DNA of 64,000 bases, from NCBI GenBank assembly GCA_910575585.1, contig CAJTGF010000003.1, positions 79,027 to 143,026 of the forward strand, given 5' to 3'. Every line of letters starts with the position of its first letter. The first letter of the stretch is position 1. A program made the position numbers and the translations under genes. Positions 1 to 9,478 of the stretch are shown piece by piece. Under the pieces are notes generated by a model. That model had not been told where the DNA came from. It searched no databases and worked only from the letters and a program-made list of their open reading frames with translations. This DNA is from Clostridiaceae bacterium. GTDB lineage: Bacteria; Bacillota; Clostridia; Lachnospirales; Lachnospiraceae.

Positions 1-1
1 C

Positions 2-1132
2 CAGCCTAATCTGGAGAAGCTGTCTGTCGGGATTCAGGCAGAAGTGAAGGAAATCATACCAGATGTTATGAGGAAATTTAAAGAGTTTCAGCGGATGGAG
101 GTGAAGGACAGGACTCTGAAAGGGGGATATGAGACAGAAGCGGCGGCAGATTTTATTGAAGAAGTTAAGTGCGGTGTTAACAGTCTCCTGGTGGTGATGA
201 ATACGAAGAGAATCACCAGAGAGATATACGATATTTTAAGAAAAAGGGCAGACGGAGAGACGGAGGTTCTGTATATAACTACAGAGCTTTGCCCGGCACA
301 CCGCAGCGATGTGATCAAGCACTTAAAGGAGCTGCTGGAACAGAAAAAGTCTGTCATCTGTGTCAGTACAAGCGTTTTGGAAGCGGGGGTGGATGTGAGC
401 TTTGAGGGCGTGATAAGGAATCTGGCTGGGCTGGACTCCATTGCCCAGTCCAGCGGGCGGGGGAATCGTCACGGGGAAAACGAAGAAAACGGTATTACTT
501 ATATTATCAATGTGAAGGATGAGAAGCTGGGAAGTATGACTGAGATTGCTGTGGGGCAGGAGAAGACCAGGGCGGTTTTAGATACATTCAGGCGAAGGCC
601 GGAAGCTTATGGGAACAGCCTGCTGTCTCCTCTGGCTTTGTCGGATTATTATGAGAAATACTTTAAAGCGGATGACATTGAATCTCAGATGAAATATCCG
701 CTGAAGGATGATTCTGAATTGAGTGATTTATATTCCTATTTTACAAGTGTCGGAGAGAAGGTTCTTCTGGGACGTTATCGCGGCAGAGTGGGAGAATATA
801 AATGGAAGCTGACATTTCCTTTTGAGACAGCCGGCAGAAAGTTTCGGGTTATTGACCAGGATACGGTATCCATTTTGGTGCCATACAAAAAAGGGAGGGA
901 TTTGATAAGCCAGCTTACGGCAAAGAGAGAAAAGGTGCAACTTGGTGAATTGAGGAAGTTAGTAAAAGCTGCACGCCCGTATTTTGTAAGTTTGTATATC
1001 AGTAACATACATGTTTTTCAGCAGGCGGTAGCAGGGTCGCCGGTGCCGGGACTTCTGATTTTGAAAGACGGGTATTATGACGAGATTGTAGGGCTTAAAG
1101 AGGAACAGAGATTGGAGTTTTTATCATTTTAG
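2..1132 (+). CDS. cas3: CRISPR-associated helicase/nuclease Cas3, C-terminal part (type I-C)
   Basis: The reading frame is open to the left edge, so only the last ~376 residues are present; the HD nuclease domain and the first helicase lobe lie outside the window. Visible are a second RecA-like lobe with motif V-like residues (VLEAGVDVSF) and motif VI (QSSGRGNRHGE), where the arginines complete the ATP site, followed by a C-terminal domain. Cas3 is recruited by the DNA-bound Cascade complex, unwinds target DNA using ATP and degrades it. It lies 13 bp upstream of cas5c in the usual I-C order. Identity is firm from the motifs and the neighbours. Whether the full gene is intact cannot be judged here. 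Confidence 0.93.
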   Translation, partial: QPNLEKLSVGIQAEVKEIIPDVMRKFKEFQRMEVKDRTLKGGYETEAAADFIEEVKCGVNSLLVVMNTKRITREIYDILRKRADGETEVLYITTELCPAHRSDVIKHLKELLEQKKSVICVSTSVLEAGVDVSFEGVIRNLAGLDSIAQSSGRGNRHGENEENGITYIINVKDEKLGSMTEIAVGQEKTRAVLDTFRRRPEAYGNSLLSPLALSDYYEKYFKADDIESQMKYPLKDDSELSDLYSYFTSVGEKVLLGRYRGRVGEYKWKLTFPFETAGRKFRVIDQDTVSILVPYKKGRDLISQLTAKREKVQLGELRKLVKAARPYFVSLYISNIHVFQQAVAGSPVPGLLILKDGYYDEIVGLKEEQRLEFLSF

Positions 1133-1145
1133 TAGGAGGTGAGTT

Positions 1146-1835
1146 ATGAAGAATGAGATAACTTATCGGGTATGGGGCAGAAATGCCCTGTTCACAGATC
1201 CGGTCACAAAAATCGGAGGTGAGAAAAGCAGTCTGCAGATTCCTACGCCTCAGAGTATTAAGGGCATAACGGAAAGTATTTACTGGAAGCCTTCTATTAT
1301 CTGGATTGTGGATGAAATCCGTATTATGAATCCGATTCAGATGGAGGGGAAAGGAGTTCGTCCGGTGGGGTATGTGGGGAATGATCTGGCCCGCTATACA
1401 TATTTAAGAGATGTGGAATACCAGGTAAGGGTGCATTTTGTGTTTAATAAAAATCGACCGGAACTTAAAGAGGACTGGAATGAGAATAAGCACTACTTTA
1501 TTGCGCTGCGCAGTCTGAAAGCAGGAGGGAGAAGAGATATTTTTCTGGGAACAAGAGAGTGCCAGGCCTATGTGGAACCTGTGGAATTTGGAAACGGGTC
1601 AGGGGCTTATGATGAGACGGACATGGATTTTGGGCTGCAGTATCACTCCATTGGGTATCCGGACGAGACGGGAGAAGACGGGATGGTGGTCCGCTTTTGG
1701 TATCCCCAGATGCGAAAAGGCAGAATTAAATGCTTAGGGCCTGATGAATGTCCTAAAGAGCAGTTTATCCGAAAGGCTGCAAGAAAGACATTTTCTCCCC
1801 AGGTTAATTTTTCATTTGCGCAGGAGGAGGGATAG
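1146..1835 (+). CDS. cas5c: Type I-C Cascade subunit and pre-crRNA endonuclease Cas5c
   Basis: This 229-residue protein has the usual length of Cas5c (Csd5/Cas5d). In type I-C systems, which lack Cas6, Cas5c cuts the pre-crRNA at the repeat hairpin and caps the 5' handle. The N-terminal RAMP-type fold, the early segment TPQSIKGITESIYWKPS and the glycine-rich LGTRECQAYVEP segment are typical of the family as I know it. The ATG at 1146 follows an AGGAGGTG ribosome binding site. The stop is 3 bp before the start of cas8c, so the genes are co-transcribed. No damage is visible. Confidence 0.95.
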   Translation: MKNEITYRVWGRNALFTDPVTKIGGEKSSLQIPTPQSIKGITESIYWKPSIIWIVDEIRIMNPIQMEGKGVRPVGYVGNDLARYTYLRDVEYQVRVHFVFNKNRPELKEDWNENKHYFIALRSLKAGGRRDIFLGTRECQAYVEPVEFGNGSGAYDETDMDFGLQYHSIGYPDETGEDGMVVRFWYPQMRKGRIKCLGPDECPKEQFIRKAARKTFSPQVNFSFAQEEG

Positions 1836-1838
1836 ATT

Positions 1839-3707
1839 ATGGGTATGATGGATCTGCTTTACCGCACATATGAGTATGCTTATGAGGCGGAAGATGCACA
1901 ACTGATGGAAAATTATCTGATGTCCCAGACCACTGCCACAGCTCCCATCCTTTTGTGGCTTAATGAGCGGGGGGAGTTTGCGGATGCCGGATATATCCCC
2001 GATAAGGAGAAACAGAAGATCAGCATCCCCTGTACGGAGAAATCAGCAGGGCGTTCCGGGAAGAATCCGGTTCCCCATCCGCTGTTCGATAAACTGCTTT
2101 ATCTGGCGGGGGATGGGAAGGAATATGGGATTGACAATGAGAAAGCCCACAGCACATATATGGAAAATATGGAAGCATGGTGCCGGTCAGAGTGGGGGAA
2201 CGGTTATGTAAAGATTATTTTTTCCTATCTGAATAAAAACACTCTGCTTCAGGACCTGGAAGGCAAGGGAGTTCTTGATTTTTCGCAGCCCAAGGACTTG
2301 GAAAAAAGGTTAAATGAATGTGTGCGGATAGGGATACGGGGGGAGATGCAGTCGGATGTGGAGCTGTGGAAAGAAAAGAGTATACGGGAGGATTTCGGCC
2401 ATTATCTCAACAGTCAGCAGGAGGAGACAGGACTGTGTTATATCAGCGGAGAAAAGGGGGCTCTTTCCAAAAACCATCCCAAGGCTATCTGGAATCTGAA
2501 TGCCAATGCGAAACTGATATCAGCCAATGAGAAGGACAACAGAGGATTTGTCTTTTCAGGAAGATTTGAGACATCTGACCAGGCCGTGCAGGTTAGCTAT
2601 GAAACTTCCCAAAAGGTTCACAATGCGTTAAAATGGCTGATTCAAAAGCAGGGAAAGATAATTGGGGATAAGATGCTGGTTGCATGGGGGACCGGAGGTT
2701 CTGATTTAAAAGGTGTGCTTAATGATACGGATGACTTTTTTAGTGAGGAGGATGAGGGGGACAAGAACCGGATCGCAGATACGCAGAGGGAATTTTCTCA
2801 ACGTCTGGAGGCGGCTGTTCTGCGTCAGGAACAGGATTTACGTCACAATGAAAAAATCGGGTTTTTAGTGCTGGAGGCGGCTACTCCGGGCCGGCTTTCC
2901 GTTTCCTATTATCAGGAATTTGCTCCTGTCCAGTATTCTCAGCTGATTGGGAATGTGAGAAGGTGGCATGAGACTCACGGGTGGGATTACGGCAGGTTTG
3001 ATGCAGATAAAAAGGTCTGGATAAGGAACATTAAATCACCGTCCATTTTCTCTGTTGCACGATTTGCGGAAGGGGTAGAGAGAGGCGGGAAGATAGATGC
3101 GGATAAAAAGGTTGAGGGCAATACAATCGTCCGTCTCATTCCCTGTGTGGTGGAGGGAAAGGCACTGCCAGGAGATATAGTCAGAAAGCTGTTGTTGAAG
3201 GCATATTATCCCCTGCATTACAGTGAAGCCAACTGGAGCAGACTTTTGAAGATAACATGTTCAATGATAAGGACAAATTTTAAGGAGGTGGGAACTATGG
3301 ATGTGAACAGAGACTCTATAGATATTCCTTATAATTATGGGCGCTGGCTGGCATGTGCTCATGAGATTGAGCGTCGGGCGCTGTGGAATGCCGGAGAGAA
3401 GCGGGAGACCAGTGCTATGAGACTGTTTACCAAATATGCAGAGCATCCAGCCAAGTATATGAGCATTATCCAGCACAAGATTCAGATATATGAGATGCGG
3501 CTGGGGGACAGGGCGTTTTGGCTCCAGAGAGAGAGAGATAAGATTTCGGCAAAGCTGAATGAGAATTCGCTGGAGGAGGTTGTGGGTGCAAGACATCTGG
3601 ACGGAAGGATGATTTTGGGATTCCAGTCACAGATGGAGGCTTTTAGAAATAAAGAGAATAATAAAAAGGATGCAGGAGGAGAAGAGAATGAGTACATTGA
3701 TGAATAA
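1839..3707 (+). CDS. cas8c: Type I-C Cascade large subunit Cas8c (Csd1)
   Basis: This 622-residue protein is within the normal range for Csd1/Cas8c. It is the large Cascade subunit that recognises the PAM and recruits Cas3. Family features are the N-terminal LYRTYEYAYE segment, a central CYISGEKGALSKNHPKAIWN stretch, and a C-terminal helical part of the kind that replaces a separate Cas11 small subunit. In some I-C systems a Cas11c is made from an internal start in cas8c; internal ATG codons exist here but I cannot pick a functional one. The start overlaps an AGGAGGAGGGA site. The 3' end overlaps the cas7c start by 20 bp. Confidence 0.95.
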   Translation: MGMMDLLYRTYEYAYEAEDAQLMENYLMSQTTATAPILLWLNERGEFADAGYIPDKEKQKISIPCTEKSAGRSGKNPVPHPLFDKLLYLAGDGKEYGIDNEKAHSTYMENMEAWCRSEWGNGYVKIIFSYLNKNTLLQDLEGKGVLDFSQPKDLEKRLNECVRIGIRGEMQSDVELWKEKSIREDFGHYLNSQQEETGLCYISGEKGALSKNHPKAIWNLNANAKLISANEKDNRGFVFSGRFETSDQAVQVSYETSQKVHNALKWLIQKQGKIIGDKMLVAWGTGGSDLKGVLNDTDDFFSEEDEGDKNRIADTQREFSQRLEAAVLRQEQDLRHNEKIGFLVLEAATPGRLSVSYYQEFAPVQYSQLIGNVRRWHETHGWDYGRFDADKKVWIRNIKSPSIFSVARFAEGVERGGKIDADKKVEGNTIVRLIPCVVEGKALPGDIVRKLLLKAYYPLHYSEANWSRLLKITCSMIRTNFKEVGTMDVNRDSIDIPYNYGRWLACAHEIERRALWNAGEKRETSAMRLFTKYAEHPAKYMSIIQHKIQIYEMRLGDRAFWLQRERDKISAKLNENSLEEVVGARHLDGRMILGFQSQMEAFRNKENNKKDAGGEENEYIDE

Positions 3708-4578
3708 GATTGATTTTCTGGCACTGGTTAGCGTTAAGAATGCGAATCCCAATGGAGACCCTTTAAGCGGCAATATGCCAAGAGTAACGTATGATGGATT
3801 GGGGGAGATTTCCGATGTGTGTCTGAAGCGGAAGATTCGAAATCGTTTTATGGATATGGGGGAGGATATTTTTATTCAGTCTGATGATAAAAAGATGGAT
3901 GAGTTTAAAAGCCTTCGTGACCGGTTAAGCGCACAAAAGGATTTGGTAAAGGTACAAAAAGAGGGCAATAAGGAGCAGTTTGCCAGAATGGCCTGTGAGA
4001 AGTGGCTGGATGTGCGCAGTTTTGGGCAGGTGTTTGCATTTACCTCTAAAAAGAAAGAGGGAGAGAAAGATACAGGAGGTATTTCTGTGGGTGTGAGGGG
4101 GCCGGTTTCTATTCAGCCTGCTTTCAGCGTGGATGCGGTCACACCTACCAGCATTCAGATTACAAAGAGCGTAAACAGTGAGACGGATGAAAAAAATCCG
4201 GATAAGAAGAGCTCAGATACGATGGGCATGAAGCACAGAGTAGATTTTGGACTCTATGTGGTGAAAGGAAGCATCAATGTACAGCTGGCTGAGAGGACAG
4301 GATTCAGTCAAGAGGATGCCGGGAAGTTAAAGGAGGCGCTTCGGACTTTATTTGTAAATGACAGTTCTTCAGCAAGGCCTGACGGAAGTATGCAGGTACA
4401 TACGTTATACTGGTGGAAACACAACTGCGCCATAGGTCAGTATTCTGCAGCTAAGGTTCATGGAAGCATTGAAATAAGGAAGAAGGACGGTATTGAGGAG
4501 CCTGTGGTTTTTGAGGATTATGAGATTGTGAGAAAGGAACTGCCGGGACTGGAAGTGGAGATTATTGATGGAATATAG
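3688..4578 (+). CDS. cas7c: Type I-C Cascade backbone Cas7c (Csd2)
   Basis: Cas7c polymerises along the spacer part of the crRNA to form the Cascade backbone. The protein starts MSTLMNKIDFLALVSVKNAN, and the NPNGDPLSGNMPR segment just after is a family hallmark. A further conserved segment, GISVGVRGPVSIQPAFS, lies in the middle. I chose the ATG at 3688, which follows GAGGAGAAGAG and gives the canonical N-terminus; an in-frame ATG at 3670 would add six residues with a worse ribosome site. The gene overlaps cas8c by 20 bp and cas4 by 14 bp, which indicates translational coupling. About 296 residues, normal length. Confidence 0.95.
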   Translation: MSTLMNKIDFLALVSVKNANPNGDPLSGNMPRVTYDGLGEISDVCLKRKIRNRFMDMGEDIFIQSDDKKMDEFKSLRDRLSAQKDLVKVQKEGNKEQFARMACEKWLDVRSFGQVFAFTSKKKEGEKDTGGISVGVRGPVSIQPAFSVDAVTPTSIQITKSVNSETDEKNPDKKSSDTMGMKHRVDFGLYVVKGSINVQLAERTGFSQEDAGKLKEALRTLFVNDSSSARPDGSMQVHTLYWWKHNCAIGQYSAAKVHGSIEIRKKDGIEEPVVFEDYEIVRKELPGLEVEIIDGI

Positions 4579-5239
4579 GGAAGAAGATTATTTGATGCTT
4601 TCCGGTATTCAGCACTTTTCGTTTTGCAGACGCCAGTGGGCATTGATTCATATTGAACAGCAGTGGGATGAAAATCTGAGAACTGTGGAGGGAAATCTTT
4701 TTCACCAAAAAGCGCATGATGGTTATTCTTCAGAGAAGCGAAAGGATGTTATTATTTCCAGGGGGATGCCTGTGTTTTCCAGAAAGATGGGAGTGAGCGG
4801 TGTCTGCGATATTGTAGAGTTTCACCGGGATGATGAGAAGGGAATCTCTATTTATGGCAGGGAAGGGAAATATTTGGTTTATCCGGTCGAATATAAAAAG
4901 GGACAGCCGAAGGAGGAGGAATCGGATCTTCTCCAGATGGCTGCCCAGGCCATGTGCCTGGAGGAGATGCTGGCATGCGATATCACGAAAGGCTATCTGT
5001 TTTATGGGGAAATCAGACGGAGGATTGAGGTGGTATTGGATGAGGGGCTTCGACAACGGGTGAGTGATTCTTTTGCTGAGATGCATCAATATTTTCAGCG
5101 CAGATTTACGCCAAAGGTAAAGCGGACGAAAGCTTGCAATGCCTGTTCCCTCAAGAATCTGTGTCTTCCTCAGTTGATGAAGGACAGGTCAGTAAAGGAA
5201 TATATTTCCAGGAGGATTGGGGAGGAGGAAGAAAATTGA
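4565..5239 (+). CDS. cas4: CRISPR adaptation nuclease Cas4
   Basis: Cas4 is a PD-(D/E)XK, iron-sulfur exonuclease that works with Cas1-Cas2 to trim prespacers and select those with a correct PAM. The 224-residue protein has the N-terminal HFSFCRRQWAL segment with the first cysteine, a nuclease core with VEYKKGQPK, and the C-terminal cluster CNACSLKNLC that supplies the other cysteines. It overlaps the cas7c end and its TGA overlaps the TTG start of cas1. A start at the next codon (4568) is equally possible. Confidence 0.95.
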   Translation: MMEYREEDYLMLSGIQHFSFCRRQWALIHIEQQWDENLRTVEGNLFHQKAHDGYSSEKRKDVIISRGMPVFSRKMGVSGVCDIVEFHRDDEKGISIYGREGKYLVYPVEYKKGQPKEEESDLLQMAAQAMCLEEMLACDITKGYLFYGEIRRRIEVVLDEGLRQRVSDSFAEMHQYFQRRFTPKVKRTKACNACSLKNLCLPQLMKDRSVKEYISRRIGEEEEN

Positions 5240-6267
5240 AAAGGCTGCTGAATACGTTGTATATAACTTCTTCTGACCGGTATTTATCGCTGGACGGAGA
5301 AAATGTAGTGGTCCTGTGTGGTAAAGAGGAGGTGGGAAGGATTCCGCTTCATAATTTGGAGGCAATTGTGACATGTGGGTTTACTGGAGCCAGTCCGGCT
5401 TTGATGGGTGCCTGTGCAAAGCGAAATATCGGGCTTAGTTTTTTGACCGGTTCCGGCCGTTTTTTGGCCAGGGTTTCTGGAGGAGAGCGGGGGAATGTTC
5501 TTCTGAGAAAAAAACAGTATTTTTTGTCTGAGCATGATAGGGAAAGTCTGGATATTGCAAAGGGGTTCATTACAGGGAAGATATTTAATGGAAGATGGGT
5601 GTTGGAACGGGCCACGCGGGATCATGGAATGAGAGTGGACGGAGAGAGGATAAAAAGGGTCTCCGGCCAGTTGAAAAATTCACTCAAGCGCGTGCAGGAG
5701 TGTGGTTCTATGGAGACTCTGCGGGGGATTGAGGGGGAAGCGGCAAGCTTGTATTTCTCTGTGTTTGATGAATTGATTCTACAGCAGAAGGATGGTTTTT
5801 CGTTTAACGGGAGAAATCGGCGGCCGCCTTTGGATGCGGTTAATGCGCTGCTCTCCTTTGTATATACGCTGTTGAATCAGATGAATGTGTCGGCTTTGGA
5901 AACCGTGGGCTTAGACCCTTATGTGGGGGTTATGCATGGGGATCGCCCTGGAAGGGCTTCTTTGAGTCTGGATCTAATGGAAGAATTAAGGCCGGTGCTG
6001 GCGGATAGATTTGTGGTTTCTCTAATTAATAAGCGAATTGTGTCGCCTTCTGGTTTTTTACAGAAGGAGGATGGTGCAGTTATTATGGATGATGATACAA
6101 GGAAATCGGTTTTGTCAGCATGGCAGATGCGGAAGCAGGAGATGATTAAACATCCATTTTTGGATGAGAAGGTGGAGTGGGGGATGGTGCCATACGCACA
6201 AGCTTTGCTTTTAGCGCGATATATCCGCGGTGATTTGGACGGGTATCCTCCTTTTATGTGGAAGTAG
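5236..6267 (+). CDS. cas1: CRISPR integrase Cas1 (type I-C), TTG start
   Basis: Cas1 is the metal-dependent integrase that inserts new spacers at the leader end of the array. I place the start at a TTG at 5236 that overlaps the cas4 stop (TTGA) directly behind the strong site GGAGGAGGAAG. This gives an N-terminus (MKRLLNTLYITSSDRYLSLD) that fits Cas1 proteins, whereas the first in-frame ATG at 5134 would add 34 unrelated residues inside cas4. The 343-residue product keeps conserved segments such as EGEAASLYFSVFDELIL and GLDPYVGVMHGDRPGRASL, with the metal-binding Glu, His and Asp. It ends one base before cas2. Confidence 0.94.
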   Translation: MKRLLNTLYITSSDRYLSLDGENVVVLCGKEEVGRIPLHNLEAIVTCGFTGASPALMGACAKRNIGLSFLTGSGRFLARVSGGERGNVLLRKKQYFLSEHDRESLDIAKGFITGKIFNGRWVLERATRDHGMRVDGERIKRVSGQLKNSLKRVQECGSMETLRGIEGEAASLYFSVFDELILQQKDGFSFNGRNRRPPLDAVNALLSFVYTLLNQMNVSALETVGLDPYVGVMHGDRPGRASLSLDLMEELRPVLADRFVVSLINKRIVSPSGFLQKEDGAVIMDDDTRKSVLSAWQMRKQEMIKHPFLDEKVEWGMVPYAQALLLARYIRGDLDGYPPFMWK

Positions 6268-6567
6268 GTGAGAGAAATACTTGTACTGATTACTTATGAT
6301 GTGAATACAGAGACAGAGGCTGGGAAAAGGCGTTTGCGGAAAGTGGCAAAGCAGTGTGTCAATTATGGAAGAAGGGTGCAGAACTCTGTTTTTGAGTGTG
6401 AGATGGATGCCGCAAAGTGCAGAGAAGTGAAGGCTATTTTGGAAAAGATTATTGATGTTAATAAAGATAGCCTGCGTTTTTACTATCTGGGGAACAACTA
6501 TAAAAATAAAGTGGAACATATAGGGGTGAAGGAGAGTGTAGATATGAAGGGGGTTTTGATCATGTAG
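6268..6567 (+). CDS. cas2: CRISPR adaptation protein Cas2, GTG start
   Basis: Cas2 forms the dimer at the centre of the Cas1-Cas2 integration complex. The protein has 99 residues, as expected, and opens with the beta strand ILVLITYDVN that carries the conserved Asp, followed by RLRKVAKQCVNYGRRVQNSVFEC. It starts at a GTG directly after the cas1 stop, with no spacer, so translation is probably coupled. It is the last cas gene; the CRISPR array begins 169 bp downstream on the same strand. Confidence 0.95.
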   Translation: MREILVLITYDVNTETEAGKRRLRKVAKQCVNYGRRVQNSVFECEMDAAKCREVKAILEKIIDVNKDSLRFYYLGNNYKNKVEHIGVKESVDMKGVLIM

Positions 6568-6736
6568 TGCGAATGTGTAGTGAACGCGGGGAAGCGGGGG
6601 ATTCGCACCAGGAATGAAGGGAGATTGTGGGAAGATGGAAAGGGGGACGTAGGAAAATAATGCGTATTATTGAGAAATATCGAAAAATAGCATAGAAAAG
6701 TTCGATTTTATAGAATAATTTTTGGCTATTTTTGCT
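6568..6736 (+). promoter_or_regulatory. CRISPR leader
   Basis: This is the non-coding stretch between cas2 and the first repeat. The last ~90 bp are AT-rich, as expected for a leader. Orientation is supported by the cas1-cas2 genes on this side and by a decayed repeat at the far end of the array. It should hold the array promoter and the Cas1-Cas2 integration signals; I see no clear consensus promoter. Confidence 0.7.
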
Positions 6737-8023
6737 GTCGTTCCCCTTGTGGGAACGTGGATTGAAATCATTCCAGACTCTCCTATGACAGCGGGGGTGT
6801 AATGTCGTTCCCCTTGTGGGAACGTGGATTGAAATGAGGCCATTGGCGCATCAATATATAGCTATTCTTGGTCGTTCCCCTTGTGGGAACGTGGATTGAA
6901 ATCTTTGAGTGGTGCTTTGATGGAGAGCCTGTGGGCGTCGTTCCCCTTGTGGGAACGTGGATTGAAATTGAGCTTTGCCGGTACACATGCGCAGAACTGG
7001 ACGTCGTTCCCCTTGTGGGAACGTGGATTGAAATTACATAGGGTATAAATACCCATCCTCCCTTATTTGTCGTTCCCCTTGTGGGAACGTGGATTGAAAT
7101 TTTCGTATCCAAAACATCCGTTCCATGAGATTTATGTCGTTCCCCTTGTGGGAACGTGGATTGAAATTTAAAATCATGGACAGAGTAGCGCACCGCCAGA
7201 AGTCGTTCCCCTTGTGGGAACGTGGATTGAAATATCTGCTGTCACGGCTAGATATTGCGTTGTTGAGTGTCGTTCCCCTTGTGGGAACGTGGATTGAAAT
7301 CACGACTGGATGAAATAATAATTGACGAAAAAAGTCGTTCCCCTTGTGGGAACGTGGATTGAAATATTAAAATTTGTTTTAAGAGTATCTAAAGACGAGT
7401 CGTTCCCCTTGTGGGAACGTGGATTGAAATACATGAAAACAGAAGATTTGAAGGAAAAGGGTCGTCGTTCCCCTTGTGGGAACGTGGATTGAAATTCTTT
7501 TGCCTGCGCCTTTTGCACGGTCGGCGGTGGTCGTTCCCCTTGTGGGAACGTGGATTGAAATTTCCTACGAGGATAATGCGGTGCTCATGCAGCCAGTCGT
7601 TCCCCTTGTGGGAACGTGGATTGAAATTTTAACGGAAACTGTTAAGTCATGAATCTGACGAGTCGTTCCCCTTGTGGGAACGTGGATTGAAATAAACTGT
7701 TTTAGGATGCTTTCTCCCTTTACCCAGTCGTTCCCCTTGTGGGAACGTGGATTGAAATCGGAAACGGTTGATCCACTCTTTTTTGAGATAAAGTCGTTCC
7801 CCTTGTGGGAACGTGGATTGAAATATCATACGGTACTCTCTTTGTCTGATCGTGCATGGTCGTTCCCCTTGTGGGAACGTGGATTGAAATTCATTGAGCG
7901 GCTGTCTTTTTTGGTTGTCAGATTGTCGTTCCCCTTGTGGGAATGTGGATTGAAATATGTTGTACCCCTCCGGCGGAAGCGGATCGCAATGGTCGTTCCC
8001 CTTGTGGGAACGTGGATTGAAAT
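6737..8023 (+). CRISPR. Type I-C CRISPR array, 20 repeats and 19 spacers
   Basis: I count 20 copies of a 32-bp repeat that starts GTCGTTCCCCTTGTGGGAAC and ends GTGGATTGAAAT, a typical I-C repeat. It holds the short stem GTTCCC...GGGAAC, which Cas5c is expected to cut below, leaving a 5' handle ending in ATTGAAAT. Repeats begin at 6737, 6804, 6871, 6937, 7003, 7069, 7136, 7202, 7269, 7334, 7399, 7464, 7530, 7596, 7662, 7727, 7793, 7859, 7925 and 7992. Spacers are 33-35 bp and all look different. All repeats read as identical except the 19th (7925), which has GAATG in place of GAACG. That places the old end at the right and the leader at the left. Confidence 0.99.
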
Positions 8024-8041
8024 AACCAGACGAATCAGCGA

Positions 8042-8167
8042 TCGTACTTTAATAGCTTAGTAATAGAGAAGGAGTATTTCATTGAGATTGATCCGAATGA
8101 AATTGATCCTGATAATTTCCAGTCGATATCGAGCATGTTTGCAATGATTGAGAAGGTGATTAAGTGA
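8042..8167 (+). pseudogene. C-terminal remnant of an unrecognised gene after the array
   Basis: An open frame runs out of the array trailer and ends with TGA at 8165-8167, after an acidic stretch (FIEIDPNEIDPDNFQSISSM). It has no start codon with a ribosome site and no upstream partner. It looks like the tail of a protein whose body was lost. I do not recognise the family. Confidence 0.3.
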
Positions 8168-8241
8168 AAGAGAAAAATATGGAGATTTTTATTCAAAATT
8201 GGCTGATCCTTAGAATATATTTAAGGTGAAATAGAGAGAAC

Positions 8242-8730
8242 ATGAAGAGTGAAATTAAAATGAGAAATTCGACTATAGATATAGTCAAAGGACTTTTAGC
8301 AATAATTATTGTGATGACCCATTATAATATTCCAGAGAAACTTCGCTTTCTGCCCATATTTCCATTCATGATAGATCTGGTGGTCCCCGTATTTATGATT
8401 ATATCAGGTTATATTTTTTCATTAATGCATAAGCGGAAGAATGTAACTGATTTCAATGCTGCTTATTCATTAAAAATATGGAGGTCTAGTGCTGTAAGAT
8501 ATAAGATACCATATCTTGTAATTGCCATAATCGAGATTGTTTCACCGAGAGTCAGCATATCAGGAGATATAATCTTGGATGGAGTGAAATGGTTGGTTAA
8601 TGGGACAGTAGGATATGGAAGCTACTACTATCCAATAATGATATAGTTTTTAATTACCTTTCCATTGATCTATTTTCTTGTGCGAAATAGGAGATCGGGG
8701 GGATTACTTTGGCTTAGATTGGTTCTCTAA
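8242..8730 (+). pseudogene. Broken acyltransferase-3 family gene
   Basis: The first 134 codons encode the N-terminus of an integral membrane acyltransferase (Acyl_transf_3 / OafA type): RNSTIDIVKGLLAIIIVMTHY, with the conserved His after the first membrane segment, then further hydrophobic segments. An amber codon at 8644 interrupts the frame. Reading on gives FLITFPLIYFLVRN, which continues the membrane protein, so TAG probably replaces a CAG. Homology appears to end near 8700, where unrelated sequence begins. Full-length members are about 330-380 residues, so most of the gene is gone. The local sequence is AT-rich compared with the rest of the window. Confidence 0.6.
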
Positions 8731-9478
8731 CCAGAAAGGGGCATACAGTCAGGAAACGGAAGAGTATATGGTTGTTGATTCCAATACAAAGGTACTTAGC
8801 ACGGGATACTTTGCCGGACTAGGCAATGTTCATTTTTCATATGAAGAACATATAAGGCGTTGTTAATAAATGCGGTATTTTCAATCGCAGAACTCTGCGA
8901 GAAAACTGAAATATGGAGAGAACCATGCTATAAAAAAACGCATGGTGTAATTTTGTGGCACAGAAGTAGTGGAATGATAGAACTTTGATTTCTTGAATAA
9001 GAAATATTTGTTGCATCAGATTTAGATAAAGGATTCAGAAGGAGTATATATGAACGAAACCTATTTTGATCTTATTTCTCTGTTAAAAAATCCCATTGTA
9101 AGATATAACAGGATATTTCCGGTTCAGTTCTACTGCGGGCTGAAATTATAATAACAAAGAAGAATCCCAATAATCAGGGCGGTGTGATAGGTCTTCTCGA
9201 TCATCCGAACCACATGGGAGGAATCAGAGATACCTACGCCCTTCCCATATTGCGGCCTTGAAAGCGGACAGTAAAAGGGATACATGTCCAGATGTGGATG
9301 TTATATGCCAGAGTGCTACGCCCATCAAACATATGCCCATGTATATATTCGGTATTTGCGGAAATTTGGGATTTCTGAAAGAGTTTTTCACACTGGCAAT
9401 TCGCTATCTTTCTTTTGATATAGAACCTTTCTTTTTGTCGGATTTCGTTATATAATGGAAAAAGAAGGGGGTATAATT
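8731..9478. other. Gene debris without an intact gene
   Basis: No complete gene is supported here. A 60-codon open stretch (up to 8866) contains LDWFSNQKGAYSQETEEYMV and has no start signal. At 9050 a good ribosome site (GAAGGAG) precedes a 32-codon open frame that begins MNETYFDLISLLKNPIVRYN and hits TAA at 9150. Further short open pieces in shifting frames run to about 9400 (for example GVIGLLDHPNHMGGIRDTYA near 9180). I read these as remnants of two or more decayed genes. I could not name the families. Confidence 0.4.

Noticed and set aside
5134-5235. Extended N-terminus of cas1 from the ATG at 5134.
   Set aside because: It lies wholly within cas4, has no ribosome site, and adds residues absent from Cas1. 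The TTG at 5236 fits better.
7125-8060. Open reading frames running through the CRISPR array on both strands (repeated SFPLWERGLK- and FNPRSHKGND-type peptides).
   Set aside because: They are translations of the repeat and spacers. The array itself explains them.
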